Shown here in pieces: positions 44,100-56,054 of a stretch of DNA of 64,000 bases. The DNA lies in the NCBI RefSeq assembly GCF_963576675.1, contig NC_088910.1, positions 25,174,531-25,238,530 on the forward strand. The letters are read 5' to 3'. The position numbers and the translations under genes were made by a program. This stretch comes from Euphorbia lathyris. Its lineage: Eukaryota; Streptophyta; Magnoliopsida; Malpighiales; Euphorbiaceae. A model generated the notes under the pieces. The model saw only the letters and a list, made by a program, of their open reading frames with translations. It searched no databases and was not told the DNA's origin. Position 1 is the first letter of the stretch, and every line of letters starts with the position of its first letter.

Positions 44100-44843
44100 C
44101 AGTCTCTCTAAATTAATAATATTGGAACCATGAAATTTTATTAAGTTATAGAGTTATTAATTAATCGATAAATTAATAATTATTAATTTATAGAGTGATT
44201 TTAAAATTTTTAAAAATATTTTAAATTACCAATTTAAATAAAGTTTTTGTCTAAAATCAATGAACAAATAAAATTAAATGTGCATTATATAAGTTAATTG
44301 AACTTGAAAATTCAATGTATTTATGTTAAAAATATTCAATGTATCATAGTTAATGAATTACTATATAAATTTATATGGAGTGTTGTTTCAAATCATATCA
44401 AAAATAAGGATGAAGCTGGGGTAATTCGGTACTTTTGAAACCAGTCAAAGGAAATGAAGCAATATAGCATCATCCACTCTTTACAATTTTTTGTTACAAT
44501 TTGACAAGAATACACCGGAACTTTTGAATGCACTGAGAATAGTTAGAGATGAAATTCAACTAAATTTAAATTTCAAGAAAAAATAAAATACTATAGATTT
44601 ATATTTTGCTAAATTATCCTAAGTATGTATATCTATGTATATTTCGCATATGTATTTGAGAAATTATTAATTTATAGAGGTAATAATACAATCTATTTAT
44701 AAAAGGTTGTTCTGGAAAATTATTATCTTATTAATTTATTAAAATTGATCATTTTTTGAACTGGCCTAAATCGGGACCAGAAGAAATTATTATTTTAAAG
44801 AGTTTATTAATTTATCGAGTATTAATTTACAGAGGTTTTACTG
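44100..44843. mobile_element. Foldback element with cagt..ctctaaattaata ends
   Basis: The left end (cagtctctctaaattaata) and the reverse complement of the right end (cagtaaaacctctgtaaatt) share the start of a common plant foldback family. The words attaatttatagag and aattaataat recur in both directions inside. No coding sequence. The target duplication is unclear. It lies just upstream of SEND1. Confidence 0.5.
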
Positions 44844-45024
44844 TATAGTACAAGGCACCGGGTCGATCCGCTTTATAATCAAAGTTCTGCAACATTGAGA
44901 GCGACGGCGTCGTTTTGTGCATGTAACTTCTATTGAGTTATTTGGGACCCAAAAGTTTTAAATTGATACTTTAAAAAAAAACCATAGACCTATTTTGTTA
45001 TTGTTACCTTATCCCTTATTATTA

Positions 45025-45033
45025 TTATTATTA
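45025..45033. repeat. 9-bp target duplication of the Mutator-like element
   Basis: ttattatta here and at 46796-46804 flank the 45034-46795 element. Nine bases is the classic Mutator size. The flanks are a simple ATT repeat, so the match could partly be chance. Confidence 0.6.
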
Positions 45034-46795
45034 GGGAAAATTATAAAGCTGGATCAAATGGAAGGTTCATTTACATATTTAATCCATTTACTCAACCTAC
45101 TACATATCTAGACTGATTTTGTGTGACTTTCCCATAATACCCTCAATATTTACGCGCGTCTGTCTCCATCCCGTCTGACTTCGCATATTCGACAATATGC
45201 GAAGCCTGCGAAGCTAATGTTTGGATTTACTTAATGAATTTAGTTCGCATATGCGAAGCCTGCGAAGTTGAAGTTTGTTTTGCTTGATGAATTTAGTTCG
45301 CATATGCGAATGCTGGATATGTTTTGAAGCTAATTCGCGAAGTGGTATATAACAAAAAAATGGCAAACAACAATGGATTCTAACATTAAAATCATAACAT
45401 TATCAAAATTTACAACAAGATTGCCACAATAACAACATTCAAATCATAACATTATCAAAATTTACTACAAGATTGTCACAATGAACTCTACTAACTAATC
45501 ATTTCAAAGTGAACCTAACTAATCCGGTACCAATCTTGAAACGAATGAGTAATCTTAGTGTGCACCATGTGACACATCCATCCCAAAAGGTCTGGACTTC
45601 CATTTCTCATCCCAGAAGGTCTGGACTTCCAGACTTTTTGGGATGGACGTGTCCCACGGTGCACACCAAGATTACTCATCTGATTTAAAATTGGTACCGG
45701 ATTAGTTAGGTTCACTTTGAAGATTGACACCATGGGATGGACGTGTCCCATGGTGCACCCCAAGATTGATACAACCTCTCCTAACCAACCACTTTAGGAG
45801 TGAATGTGTCAATCTTGGGGAAGTTCATCCCTATACATGAAGGAAAATCATCTCCCCTGCAGCCCAGTACGCCGCCTTCCAGAAAGGGATGTTACGTATT
45901 CAACCATCTACAGAAAAAATTAATCGTGTTAGGCAGGGAAAAAGACGATTTTGACTTCGCGAAATGAATTAGCGAAGCATGCGAATGTAAATTTACAGGG
46001 AAAGAGGTGATTTTACTTCGCATATCGATGCTTTCGCGAAGTCTGCGAGGTCTGAAACGTGACTATCTACGTCACATATCGATGCTTTTGTGAAGTCTGC
46101 GAGGTCTGAAACGTGAGGATCTATTCGCAGACTTTGCGAACTAATCGATTCGCGAGGTAGATCCATACGTTTCAGACTCTTTCTCTTCGCATATCTTCGT
46201 GAAATCATCGATTAACGAAGTAGATCGTCACTTTCCAGGCTCTTTCTCTTCGCAAAGCTTCGCGAAACCATCGATTGCGAAGTGAATTCATGAAAAAACG
46301 CAGAAAAAAAAACAGATACTTACATTTTTCGCCCCTTTCACCCCCAAAAGCGACAATAACAATATGATAACATGGGAAGAACGAAGGAAATAACGTAGAA
46401 AAACCATTTCTTTGATGGTAACAAGAAGAAAGAAACCAAGCAACGAACAGGAAGATGAAAAACCATGGCTTCGTTTTCTAGGGTTGGGAAGTTGCATAAT
46501 CAAGAGATGAAGAGAGGAAAAAGAGAAATTCATTGTGATTTTGACTAAATGATGCAGATTTTGTGTAATTTAAAGGAAGAAAGGAAGATCAAAAGTCTTA
46601 AAATCATTAATGCATGAGCAACTTTTCGCATAACCAAGGAGATAGGGGGAGCGGCGGTTCGCGGGTGGTGGAAGTGGGAAGGTTAGGGGTATTATGGAAA
46701 AGTCACACAAAATCAGTCTAGATATGTAGTAGGTTGAGTAAATGGGTTAAATATGTAAATGGGCCTCCCATTTGACCCAGTTTTATAATTTTCCC
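45034..46795. mobile_element. Non-autonomous Mutator-like element (1.76 kb)
   Basis: Terminal inverted repeats of roughly 115 bases: the left end gggaaaattataaagctgg... and the right end ...ccagttttataattttccc correspond over the words tttacatatttaa, cctactacatatctaga and cacaaaatcagtctaga. The 9-bp flanks match. Inside are many TTCGC/GCGAA words (45170-45340 and 45950-46290) and a hairpin with about 100-base arms (45503-45721). No transposase or captured gene was recognised. Confidence 0.78.
45503..45721. repeat. Long hairpin inside the Mutator-like element
   Basis: The left arm 45503-45601 and the right arm about 45623-45721 are reverse complements at close to 90% by eye. Both contain aagtgaacctaactaatccg, ggtaccaat, atgagtaatctt, gtgcacc and catcccaaaaa/gg words. 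The loop is about 20 bases and holds a repeat of the arm end. A transcript would fold into a long stem of the kind that yields small RNAs. A further partial copy follows at about 45729-45772. Confidence 0.8.
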
Positions 46796-47034
46796 TTATT
46801 ATTATTTCATTCAATAATTCTTCAATTTCTTAATAGAATTTGATGAATGCGAAAAATGGAAGACACGTTCTGTCATGTGTCAAAAAAAGATTATAGACAA
46901 ATAATTATAAACTTCTAAAAGTTCACGGAACAATTGAAGTTTTCAGGCTATTAAATACAATCGGATAAAAATCGAAAACCATTGAATATAATTGAATAAA
47001 AATGAGGAGTACATGCACTTTAATGGAGTTGATT
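46796..47034. other. Intergenic, no feature seen
   Basis: AT-rich sequence between the Mutator-like element and the copia relic. Nothing supported. Confidence 0.4.
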
Positions 47035-47887
47035 GAAGAAGTAAAAAAGCAACTGTATACCTATTTTACTATAAAGACATAGGACATGCAAAGTTATTTT
47101 TAGGAATTGAACTAGTAAGATGAGATATAGGTTTATTGATTTCTCAAACCAAGTATATAAGAGACTTGGTGAAATACACCTGCTTAATAGATATAAATAT
47201 ATCAACAAATCCTTTCCCAACATGTGTACAACTTGATGCAGTTTCAGAAACATATAGAGAACTTGGGCAGTTTAGAATACTAGTTGACAAATTGTTATAC
47301 TTAGGTTTTGCTAGACCTGATATGGGATTTATGACTTAATAACTAAGCCAATTTATGAGTCATCCTATTATAAATGAAGGTTGCATTGCATGTGGTTAAG
47401 TATTTAAAAGGGACTATAGATGTATGATTGTTTTATAGTGCACAGAGTGATTTGACCAATATGATAAGATTCTATGGTTCAGATTGGGGAATGTGTAAGA
47501 TAGTAAGAAAGTATGTAATCAGTTATCCTGCGTTTGTTGATGATTGTTTAGCATCTTGGAAGTTCAAAAAGTAGAAGATGACTAATTAGCAAAAGCTCAG
47601 TTAAGCAATGGCCACTACTTCGTCTAAATTGAAATGGATAACATATATATATGTAACCAGACAGCCATTTATATAGAAGTTAATCTTGTATTTCATGAAA
47701 AGACGAAACATGTGGAGATAGACTATCATATTGTGAGGGAACATCTGGAGAATGAGTCATTCACTCCTTATGTGTCTTCATCTAATCAAGTGGATGGTTT
47801 ATTGACTAAGCCACTAACTGAAGCTTGGATGTTTGTATCATTAGGCAAGATGCAACTTCTCTCATGTGCTTCATCTTATGGGGTGAC
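47035..47887 (+). pseudogene. Ty1/copia pol relic (RT end and RNase H)
   Basis: Fragments of copia pol are readable in order on the + strand: TIKDIGHAKLFLGIEL (about 47071-47116), SQTKYIRDLVKYT, then FARPDMGFMT (about 47310-47337), and the RNase H end FHEKTKHVEIDYHIVRE (about 47691-47740) followed by SSSNQVDGLLTKPLTEAW. Stops and frame changes separate them, and the 5' half of the element is absent. It is an old, inactive copy. Confidence 0.85.
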
Positions 47888-48316
47888 TGTTGGAGAATGC
47901 TGACTATTAGACTGAGTGTAATAAAGTGAAAGTATGTGGAAGCATTAAAGTAAAAGAATGTGAAATTGTGTGAAAAACGACATCAATTGATGTATTCAAG
48001 AAACATAGATAGAATTATGCTTAATAGTTATTAACACGTGTAAGATTGAGGAAATATGTGGAAAAAGGTCTGTTAGGTCATTATAAAGTTAGTTAAAATA
48101 TAATACCACACATCATATTAAGAGATGATACAGTAAAAAGAATCGGTTTTACTTCATTTATATATCAACATTTTGATCATAATGACTATTAGACTAAAGT
48201 GAAAGTAAAACCGATTAGTTAAAATATAATAGTACATCATATTAAGAGATGATACATATTGTATCTTCTCTTAATATCAATAAGAAGAATCAGTTTTACT
48301 TTATTTATATATCAAC
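47888..48316 (+). repeat. Candidate 3' LTR of the copia relic
   Basis: Begins tgttggagaatgc directly after the pol relic and a ggggtgac purine tract, and ends tatatatcaaca. Internal segments are duplicated: the words agtaaaa..aatcggttttact and tatatatcaaca near 48130-48172 and again at 48285-48313. No second LTR lies in the window for comparison, so the limits are tentative. Confidence 0.5.
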
Positions 48317-49700
48317 AACAATATCATAATTCTTTTTCATTTTATCTATAAAATTTATTAGAAATAAAAAAATTATATTTATAATATTATATTATTCTTT
48401 TTTTAAAGATAATATCATATTATTTTATTGTTTTGAATTTTTTTAGTGAAATCAAATGTGGGTAAATTAAAGTTGTAAGATTATATAAAAATCAACATAT
48501 CAATTAAAATTCAAAATGATACGAGAAAAAAAATATAGAAAATTATCAACTTTTATTTTTATTTAGATTGATTTTATAATTAATTACTTTTTCATGCCTA
48601 AATTGTAACATATAGAGATTCCGATCGAATTAATAAATTACTAAAAGTTCTAGTTTTAAATTTGTAATTATGAAAAATCAGTTCATTATAGTTAATTAAA
48701 TTATTTTTTAATTAATTGTATTAATTAATCACATTTAATTAATTGTGTTAAATTGGTTATGTGGATTTAATGGAAGTTGGCAGGAGAGTTAGGACATGAA
48801 AGCTGTTTTTGAGGGAAGTTTATGTTATGAGAGTATTCTTGAAACATGGGTTGTTGTATAAAAGTTATTTATTTATCTATAAATAGAAGAGTTCTTAACG
48901 AGGAAAACTTCAATAACAACAACACACAAACCAGACTAAAATAAAAAATGAAACTTGTAATGTTAATTTAGCAAATTTTTTCACTGGAATACATTATTCT
49001 AAGGATTCTCCAATATTCATTTATTCAATTCTTGTAAGTTTTATGCAAATTCAAGTTCAACACAATTTATTTCTCAAATTCGAATCTTTTCAATTTCTAA
49101 TTTTCAATCTTTAGTTCCATACTAATCTTATACCTTTAATTCCTAAATTTCTAATCTCTCATCGTTTCAGTTTCAATTTCAAATATTCAAATATTTCCTT
49201 TTAATGTCAACATTATTTCCTTCGCATTAATCTTATTTTAATAAATTTAATTACCAACTTTTAACTTTTTCATTCTTTTAGCTTACACAAAGTTAGAATT
49301 CAAATTACTCCTTACAGATTTTCATTACAAAATCTCTCGCAGAGTCGCAACAATAGAAACAAAAATATTTCATTATTATAAACTAAAGAACTGTTTACCA
49401 TATATGGCAGTAGAAGTAGATATCCAAACAATTAAAAGTGGAACCTTGTAGAATATTTCGTAGAAAACTACACTATCTGTTTTTTGGAGGTGACGAGGTA
49501 GCGCCACACGTGATATACAAAAACCGACAGTTACAACAAGTTTGACCATTTTATTTTCCAGATTAATTTAATTGGTCCGTCACATGAAATTCACAGTACT
49601 ACCTTTTAGATTCTTTTTTATCCACTGCATCGCAACTTGCTCTGTCTGCCTGTGCTCTCGTTTGTTTCTGTTAAAAGTAAAACAGAAAAAAGTTGAGGAT
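48317..49700. other. AT-rich intergenic DNA
   Basis: About 1.4 kb of very AT-rich sequence with runs of attaatt and aattaatta words (48690-48760) and no readable protein. A possible TATA-type motif (ctataaatag, 48878-48887) stands alone. No gene, RNA or element boundary could be supported. Confidence 0.45.
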
Positions 49701-50111
49701 CTTTCCGTAAATTTACCGCCTCAGAATAGAATCTAATTTTCTTGTATTGTATAAATCTCTTTCTCCTCAATCTCAGTTAATGGTTCCAAGAACACCCAAC
49801 AAAATTCCCGTACAATCTTTCACTCCCTGTCCGTCTTCCCTTCAACAAGGTCTCACTCTTCCCCCTCTTTCTCTTTCAATTTCTATTTAATGAACTGAAA
49901 CTCGATCTGTTTGGATCTCTTTTTCACTTGCGGTGAACTGAGAGATCTGATTCTTTTCTCGTTTAACTTTTCCGTTGAATAGAATTGAATTGTTTTTCAA
50001 TGCATAATCCAGTCTTGAATTTAATTGTGTAAGCTGTTTTCAATTCTTATACCGAAATTGAAAGATTTGGAGATGTAAAAATTGCTGCTTTTTGCAGTTT
50101 CCATAGGGTTA
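49701..50111 (+). promoter_or_regulatory. Leader and promoter of the F-box gene
   Basis: CT-rich sequence typical of a plant 5' untranslated region (tctttctcctcaatctcag, 49759-49777; ccccctctttctctttc, 49861-49877), ending at the ATG at 50112. A possible leader intron was not resolved. Confidence 0.45.
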
Positions 50112-52328
50112 ATGTCGCAGTGGCGGTTGGGAGGAGGTGATGAGATGGCGGAGAAGGAATCTTGTGTGAGGAGATGGGAGGATTTGGATAGTGATATATT
50201 GGTGAAGATATTTCAATCTTTTGACATATTTCAATTAATTTCAGGCATTGCTCATGTTTGTAGTTCATGGAGAATGGCTTGTCGTGATCCTTTGCTTTGG
50301 AAAACACTTGATTTATCAATGTTGAAATCCAATTTCATTAAAATCCCTTTGGAGCCTTATGTGTATGTGGATGGTCGTTCTGATACCATATTGACTCGGT
50401 TGCTCAGAATATCCTTGAATCTTAGCCAGGGGAACATAACTTCTTTGATTTTTCACTTCAATCTCTATGTCAGCGACGAGCAGTTAACTTATACTGCTGA
50501 AAGGTCAGCTTTTCTTTAACTCTTTTTCACGTGTGTTATTGTGATTTGAGAAACTTAATATGCGATTGTTTGATTTGGGGGGTGAGGATCTTTATAGTTA
50601 TTACGATGCCTGTGATTGAGAAAACATAGCATTAGGCTGAGGAGTCCATTTTTCCATGTGAACCAGAAGGGGTTTTTTATACTGTTTTCTTTCAATTTTA
50701 ATTAGCTTGAGTATTCATATAATACAAAATATGTTCCTGTTTCACAATATAAATAGAACTTATACCATGATATAATCAAAATACTTGCTTAGATTAGATA
50801 TAATTGATATATTGAATTATATTCTTATATGCTGAATCTTGAAAACAAATGGGTTTTCACTGGGCCGGTGAGGTCTCTAGGGGCACTAGGCATACTCCTT
50901 ATCCTGACCTCACAGGAAGAAAGCTTGGATTCCCAATCCTGTTCTGGGCCTAATTTTCGTATGGAACAGGGGATTCCCAACCCATTGAAAACCTAGAGTA
51001 GGATTGGCAATTTTTTGTTATCTGTTAAAATTGTGTTATGTTAAAGTCGGGCTGTCTCTGTAAATCGTGTTATTGTGCCTGAAATACTGCTACTTAAGGT
51101 AGGGGTGGGGGGAATGTTTCTGTGTACTGAGGTAATAGCCTAAGCATCCTAATCACACATGTCTTACTAAGATGCAATGAAACTTATTTAATCTACCTTT
51201 CATTGTTGAAGTCCTTGTGCAACATAAATGGATAACAATGCATCACATAATTCTTTGAATTTAGGCAGTGACAAAAAGATACGCCCATTGGTGTTGATGG
51301 GGTTAGGGTAATGCACTACAGAAATTTCTTAATGGTCCGTTGTTACTTGCTAGAGTTGGCTTTATCCTGTGTCCATTTAGTTTCTTAGTCATCACCGTGT
51401 AACTGTATCTTGTTGTTCAGTGACATAATTCTGATGGAATGGAAGCATTGCGTTCCATTTATGATTTTGGAAACCTAAGAGAATGATTATGTTTGTTTCC
51501 AAATTATCTGTAACTTATTGCTTAATAATTTCATTGAAATGATAATTCCGTTCTTCGAGCTGGCAAAATATAGCTATAGTTTTCTGCATGTAGGTGCATA
51601 TCATCCCAAGACCTTTTCTTGGTTCAATTTTTGCTTGGTTTTGTTGCATTTTTTTTTAATTGAACAAGCACCATTTTCACAAGAGGAGTCAATCGAACCT
51701 TAGTTCTTCTATTTTTTGGAATTTTTCTGTTCTCCAATAAAATATGAGATGTTCTATCATCTGTTTCAGGTCGCCCCGGCTTAAGAGACTCGTACTGCCA
51801 GCTTGGAACCGAATAAGAAAGACTGGCATATGCAAGGCTATACGTATGTGGAGGGATCTCGAATCATTAACAATGCCTAGCATAGCAAGTCCCCCATATC
51901 TCATCGAGGAGATTGCCAATAATTGTAGAAACTTTAATGAACTGAAAATCATGGGTCCTTTTGAGATATTCTTTGCATCTACCCTAGTTTCATATCTTCC
52001 AAGATTAAGGGTATTGAGTCTTAGATGTTCACTGCTAGTTAAGGATGCTTTGATTCTAATCTTGGATGGTCTGCAATTCCTGGAAGTGCTCAACATATCT
52101 CATTGCCTTCTGATAGAAGTCCCACCGCCACCAGCACCTAGACGAATGATTAGGGAGCTTGATCAAAGTATACTAGAGAAAGCTTCTCGGTTGCGTGAAT
52201 TCTTAACTTGCATGGAAGATAGTTGCACTATGTGTGAGAGGACGAGAAACGATGAAGGGCTTATGCGGTGGTACAAGTACGAGGAAGGGCTGTGGAAGGC
52301 AGATGAGGCGAGGTCTCTTGCTCTTTGA
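50112..52328 (+). CDS. F-box / LRR-type protein (At3g48880-like)
   Basis: F-box proteins are the substrate-selecting subunits of SCF ubiquitin ligases. Two exons, 50112-50503 and 51770-52328, join across a GT-AG intron to 316 residues. The F-box is near the N-terminus (about residues 21-68: RRWEDLDSDILVKIFQSF, VCSSWRMACRDPLLWK). It is followed by irregular leucine-rich repeats (LKRLVLPAWNRI, LESLTMPSIASPP, FNELKIMGPF, LRVLSLRCSLLV, LEVLNISHC). The C-terminus ends with a Cys/Trp-rich part (CMEDSCTMCERTRNDEGL). A second in-frame ATG at 50145 is possible and would remove 11 residues. The next-but-one neighbour SEND1 resembles the Arabidopsis gene close to At3g48880, which supports the identity. 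The substrate is unknown. Confidence 0.9.
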
Positions 52329-53279
52329 TTGGAACATGCATGTACAAGTACACTTTTGCTTTGATTGCTTTTCTTTGGTGCTGCCAGAAACAGAATAAAC
52401 TGATGTGTGAATGGATGTAATGTAACTAAAGAAAGCTGCCATCAGTGCATTGAGGTGATAAAACACAGGGACGGATCCAAGTAGGGTCTGGTTGCCGGAA
52501 AACTCCATTAAAGCTATGAAAGAGAGTTAGAAGAGTGAGCGGTGATCTCACCGATAGAGGTAACGTATTGTAATTGTAACGAGAATGTACATATGGTGAA
52601 TTACAGTTTTCTGTGTTTTGCCATCTGTTTTCCCTTTGTGGGTTGTGGTTTTTAGGTGAGGAAGAAAAACATATTTATGCTGAGTTGTTAGTTGTTAAAG
52701 ATACTGATTACTGTTAATTTTCTATCGCAACAGTATCATGAATATTTGTTAGTATTATTATAAAATGCGGTGTCGTTTGAATTTTGATTAAAATCTCATG
52801 GAATATGAGTGACAATGACATTTGATCGGTTATATCTTATCATATATGGTCTGCGGAGAATAAATTGTTTATTTGGAATATAATTTTCAAGAAATGTATT
52901 CAAAGTCATTTTTTAGCACCTGGCTGAAGCACACCTTGAAGAATTATTGAATGTAATGTAAGAGAAAAGAAAATTATTAGAAAAATAAAAACTGCAACTT
53001 TCTTACTGAAATTATCATATTATAAAAAATCATTCATAGAAAGAATGGGGTTCGTCCTTGTTTAAATGCTGCACCTACCAATCTATCATATCATAAATAA
53101 TTCTGAATTACCTAACTACCTTTTGTTTTTTTTTTTTGCAAAATCTAGATATTGGAAAAAGATACTTGTATAATTTATTGCGCATTATTTGGCAGAAACA
53201 AATAGACCAACAGAGAGATATCCCGAAATGTCATTTCAGGATTATACTAATTTTTGGGACTTTTAGCGCCTTCCTTGCT
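52329..53279. other. F-box gene 3' flank and intergenic DNA
   Basis: Begins with the presumed 3' untranslated region of the F-box gene, then AT-rich DNA. The far end (about 53150-53279) may already belong to the LINE relic that follows, but no clear motif is visible. Confidence 0.4.
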
Positions 53280-54190
53280 CAGCTGAATTGTTTAGGCTAG
53301 GGATTAACTGCAATTGCAATTGTCAAATATGCTTATATTTCGTCGAAACTGTGTATCATATTTTTGTATCATGTACAACGGTGAAGGAGGTGTGGAAGAT
53401 GGTGGACCTATCTATACGAGTAGACAAGATTCTATCTAAAGATGTTCGGAGCTGGCTTGACATTTGTGGAAAGGGGCTGCCTGCGGCGGAAATTAGACGT
53501 GTGGTGGCCATTCTCTGGCAGCTGTGGTATCGGCGAAATAAATTTCTTCATGAGCATAAGTGGATTGAATCAAGGATATTACTTAACAAGGTTGATGCTT
53601 TTATTCAAGAATAAGGAACTGGTATGACTGTTAGTTCTACTAAGCCGACAAATGACCTGCTTTCTAATTCACTAACCCGTGAACCTGCAAGAGTATGGAA
53701 CCCTCCTTCGAGTGGCGTTATGAAAATCAATTGGGATGCCAAAATTGGAATGAATGGCCATCGTGTAGGGCGGGGTTGGTCATTAGAAATGCAGCAGGTG
53801 AGATTATGGCGACAACTGGAGTTCCGATTGGTGGTTGCACTTCAGCGGAGGAGGCAGAGCTTCAAGCACTTCTGAAGGATTACTCCTTGCAAGGAATTGT
53901 TGCTTTAATGATATCATTGTTGAATCTGACACATAAATTGTTGTGCAAGCTCTACAAAAAGATGACTTCCCGAAGTTCTATCTCTTTTTTCCTATACGAA
54001 AATGTTCATACATGAAGCTCTATTTTTCGTAGTTGTACTTTCTCTTTTGTGCATAGAGAAGGCAATAGAGTAGCTCATTCCCTTGTTGCATGGACTTTTG
54101 ATATAAATGAACCGATTGTGTTTATGGAGGACTGTTCTGCCCCAATTTGGCACATTGTATGTAACAATGTCAGACTTGCTATTCATTAAT
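53280..54190 (+). pseudogene. LINE relic: zf-RVT and RNase H
   Basis: A + strand remnant of the 3' part of a LINE ORF2 or a related domesticated RNase H gene. First a zf-RVT part (CQICLYFVETVYHIFVSC, then VVAILWQLWYRRNKFLHE), then an RNase H-like domain (WNPPSSGVMKINWDAKIG; shifted frame VIRNAAGEIMATTGVPIGG; final EGNRVAHSLVAWTFD at about 54061-54105). At least two frameshifts separate the pieces. No reverse transcriptase precedes it. Confidence 0.8.
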
Positions 54191-54844
54191 CTAAGATTAC
54201 TGTTAAAAAAAATAGTAAAATCCCGATTAAATAATAATTGTTTTTTATCGACCAATGGAATAAAATAATAACTTCATTGAATGCATAAGATAAGAATTTT
54301 AAAAAAATTCTTGAGATTCATTAAAAATATAAAATAATAATTCATTAAATACGTATAGAAATTACATATATAATTCATAAAATAAAGTACTAAATAATTT
54401 TTATTTCAAATTTTATATTTCTCTAAAATATATATATCTATAGCCAATTGTTTCTTCTTTTCATACGAACTGAACTCAGTTTAATTTTTAACTTTTTGAA
54501 GGGCATAAACTACATTCAGCATATTCTTCTCATTTTGAAGCAAGTAATTTTTCAAAATCTCTATAACAAGAAAAACTTCTTTTGAAGAAAGATGTGATAT
54601 AACGTTATTATCATCTGAATCTTAATTGTCATTATCTTCCATGCCCATTACTCGTTCAACAATTTCTTCATCTGTAAATGATTCCACTAAAGCTTCATTT
54701 GTCAATAAATTAATAATACAGTATCTATACTATATATATAATAACAGAAGGAAAAAGAAATGGACAATAAGAGTTTTAAAAATATTTTTTGATAAGTTGT
54801 CAAAATAGCAGCGAGGGAAAATTGAAAAACCATATATATATATA
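54191..54844. other. AT-rich intergenic DNA
   Basis: Low-complexity AT-rich sequence with an AT microsatellite at about 54831-54845. No gene or element supported. Confidence 0.4.
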
Positions 54845-54853
54845 TTTATAATA

Positions 54854-55391
54854 GGGATAAGGTGCAAAAATACCCTTAACGTTTATAGCTAGGAGCAATT
54901 TTACCACTGACGTCTAAAATGATACAATTTTACCCTAACGTTAGCCGCCAAAAGCAATTTTACTCATAACATTGACATGCTGGCTCAATTTCAGACATTA
55001 TTATAAAACACATATATTTTGTTCCTTATTCTACACCAATTGCATATCAGTTTGTCTAAAAAAATATTTCATATGTGATTTAATAATAAAATTGGAGATT
55101 AATATTTATAAATTCGGTGAAATATTTTGAATTTTTTTCCAACTAGTACAAAAGACAGTATATATTTTTTTTAATTCCTTCACGTCTAATCACATGTTTA
55201 TGATCTCTTACTAATTAGTGATAAAAATGACTCACATGTGAAGTGTAGATGACAAGATTTATAACCGAAAAGACAGTTTGATGAATTATTTCTCAAATGA
55301 CCCAAATTAGAGGTAAAATTGTATCATTTTAGACGTTAAGGATAAAATTGCTCCTGATTGTAAACGTTGGAGGTATTTTGCACCTTATCCC
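54854..55391. mobile_element. Mutator-like MITE (538 bp)
   Basis: Ends gggataaggtgcaaaaatac (left) and ...gtattttgcaccttatccc (right) are inverted repeats extending about 80 bases (both hold aacgtttaca/ta, gagcaattttac and gtctaaaatgatacaatttt). The flanking 9-mers tttataata (54845-54853 and 55392-55400) match perfectly, the target size of Mutator-like elements. The interior is non-coding. Confidence 0.85.
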
Positions 55392-55528
55392 TTTATAATA
55401 TAGAATAATATTAAAAAAGTTCAAACTCTACATTAACACATTATTTATTGTCAATTATTAGCTTATTAATTGAAGTAATAAAAGAAAGTAAGAGTTACAA
55501 GTAAATGAAGCATGGTAGATAGTATTAC

Positions 55529-56025
55529 ATATATAAAGCATGGTAGATAGTATTACATTATTATATTTATTGGCCACCGAATACCAAAGTCCCCATCGAC
55601 CTTTAATTTTAATGATGTATTAGTTTTATTCTTACTTTAAATAATATAGTCATATAATTTTGTTCTTATTTCATTAAGAGATTCAGATCTATTTAGGAGC
55701 GGTTTTTATTGATAAACTATTTAATAGCATTTTCTTCAAGAATTTGGAGAATTCAGACTTTGATATCTCCAATTGAAAAAATCCGTTAGAAATAGAAGAT
55801 ACATGAACGACTACAATCGGGAAACACAAAGGTGTCACAAATTACAAGAAATCCTTATGTTTCTGAAGGTAATTATTCGATTTTTTTTCATATGTAGTGG
55901 TTATTTTGTTCTCGATTGTGTTGTTGCTTTATTTTTTATAAAACAATAGTTGGTATAATTCCATCTTTGGGGGATGAAATTCCATTTCTGCCGTTACACA
56001 GGTTCCATACCTCTCGCTACTTTAG
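55529..56025. repeat. Tandem duplication, copy 1
   Basis: About 497 bases, nearly identical to 56055-56556. It starts atatataaagcatggtagat and ends ctctcgctactttag. The content is non-coding: neither strand gives a recognisable protein. A small extra repeat (aagcatggtagatag) precedes it at 55508-55523. Confidence 0.92.
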
Positions 56026-56054
56026 AAAGAAATCCAAAAGTCAGAAATAAACTT

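Noticed and set aside
45993..46208. Small - strand ORF with repeated SDLADF.KASIC units
   Set aside because: The repetition comes from DNA repeats within the Mutator-like element; no known protein type.
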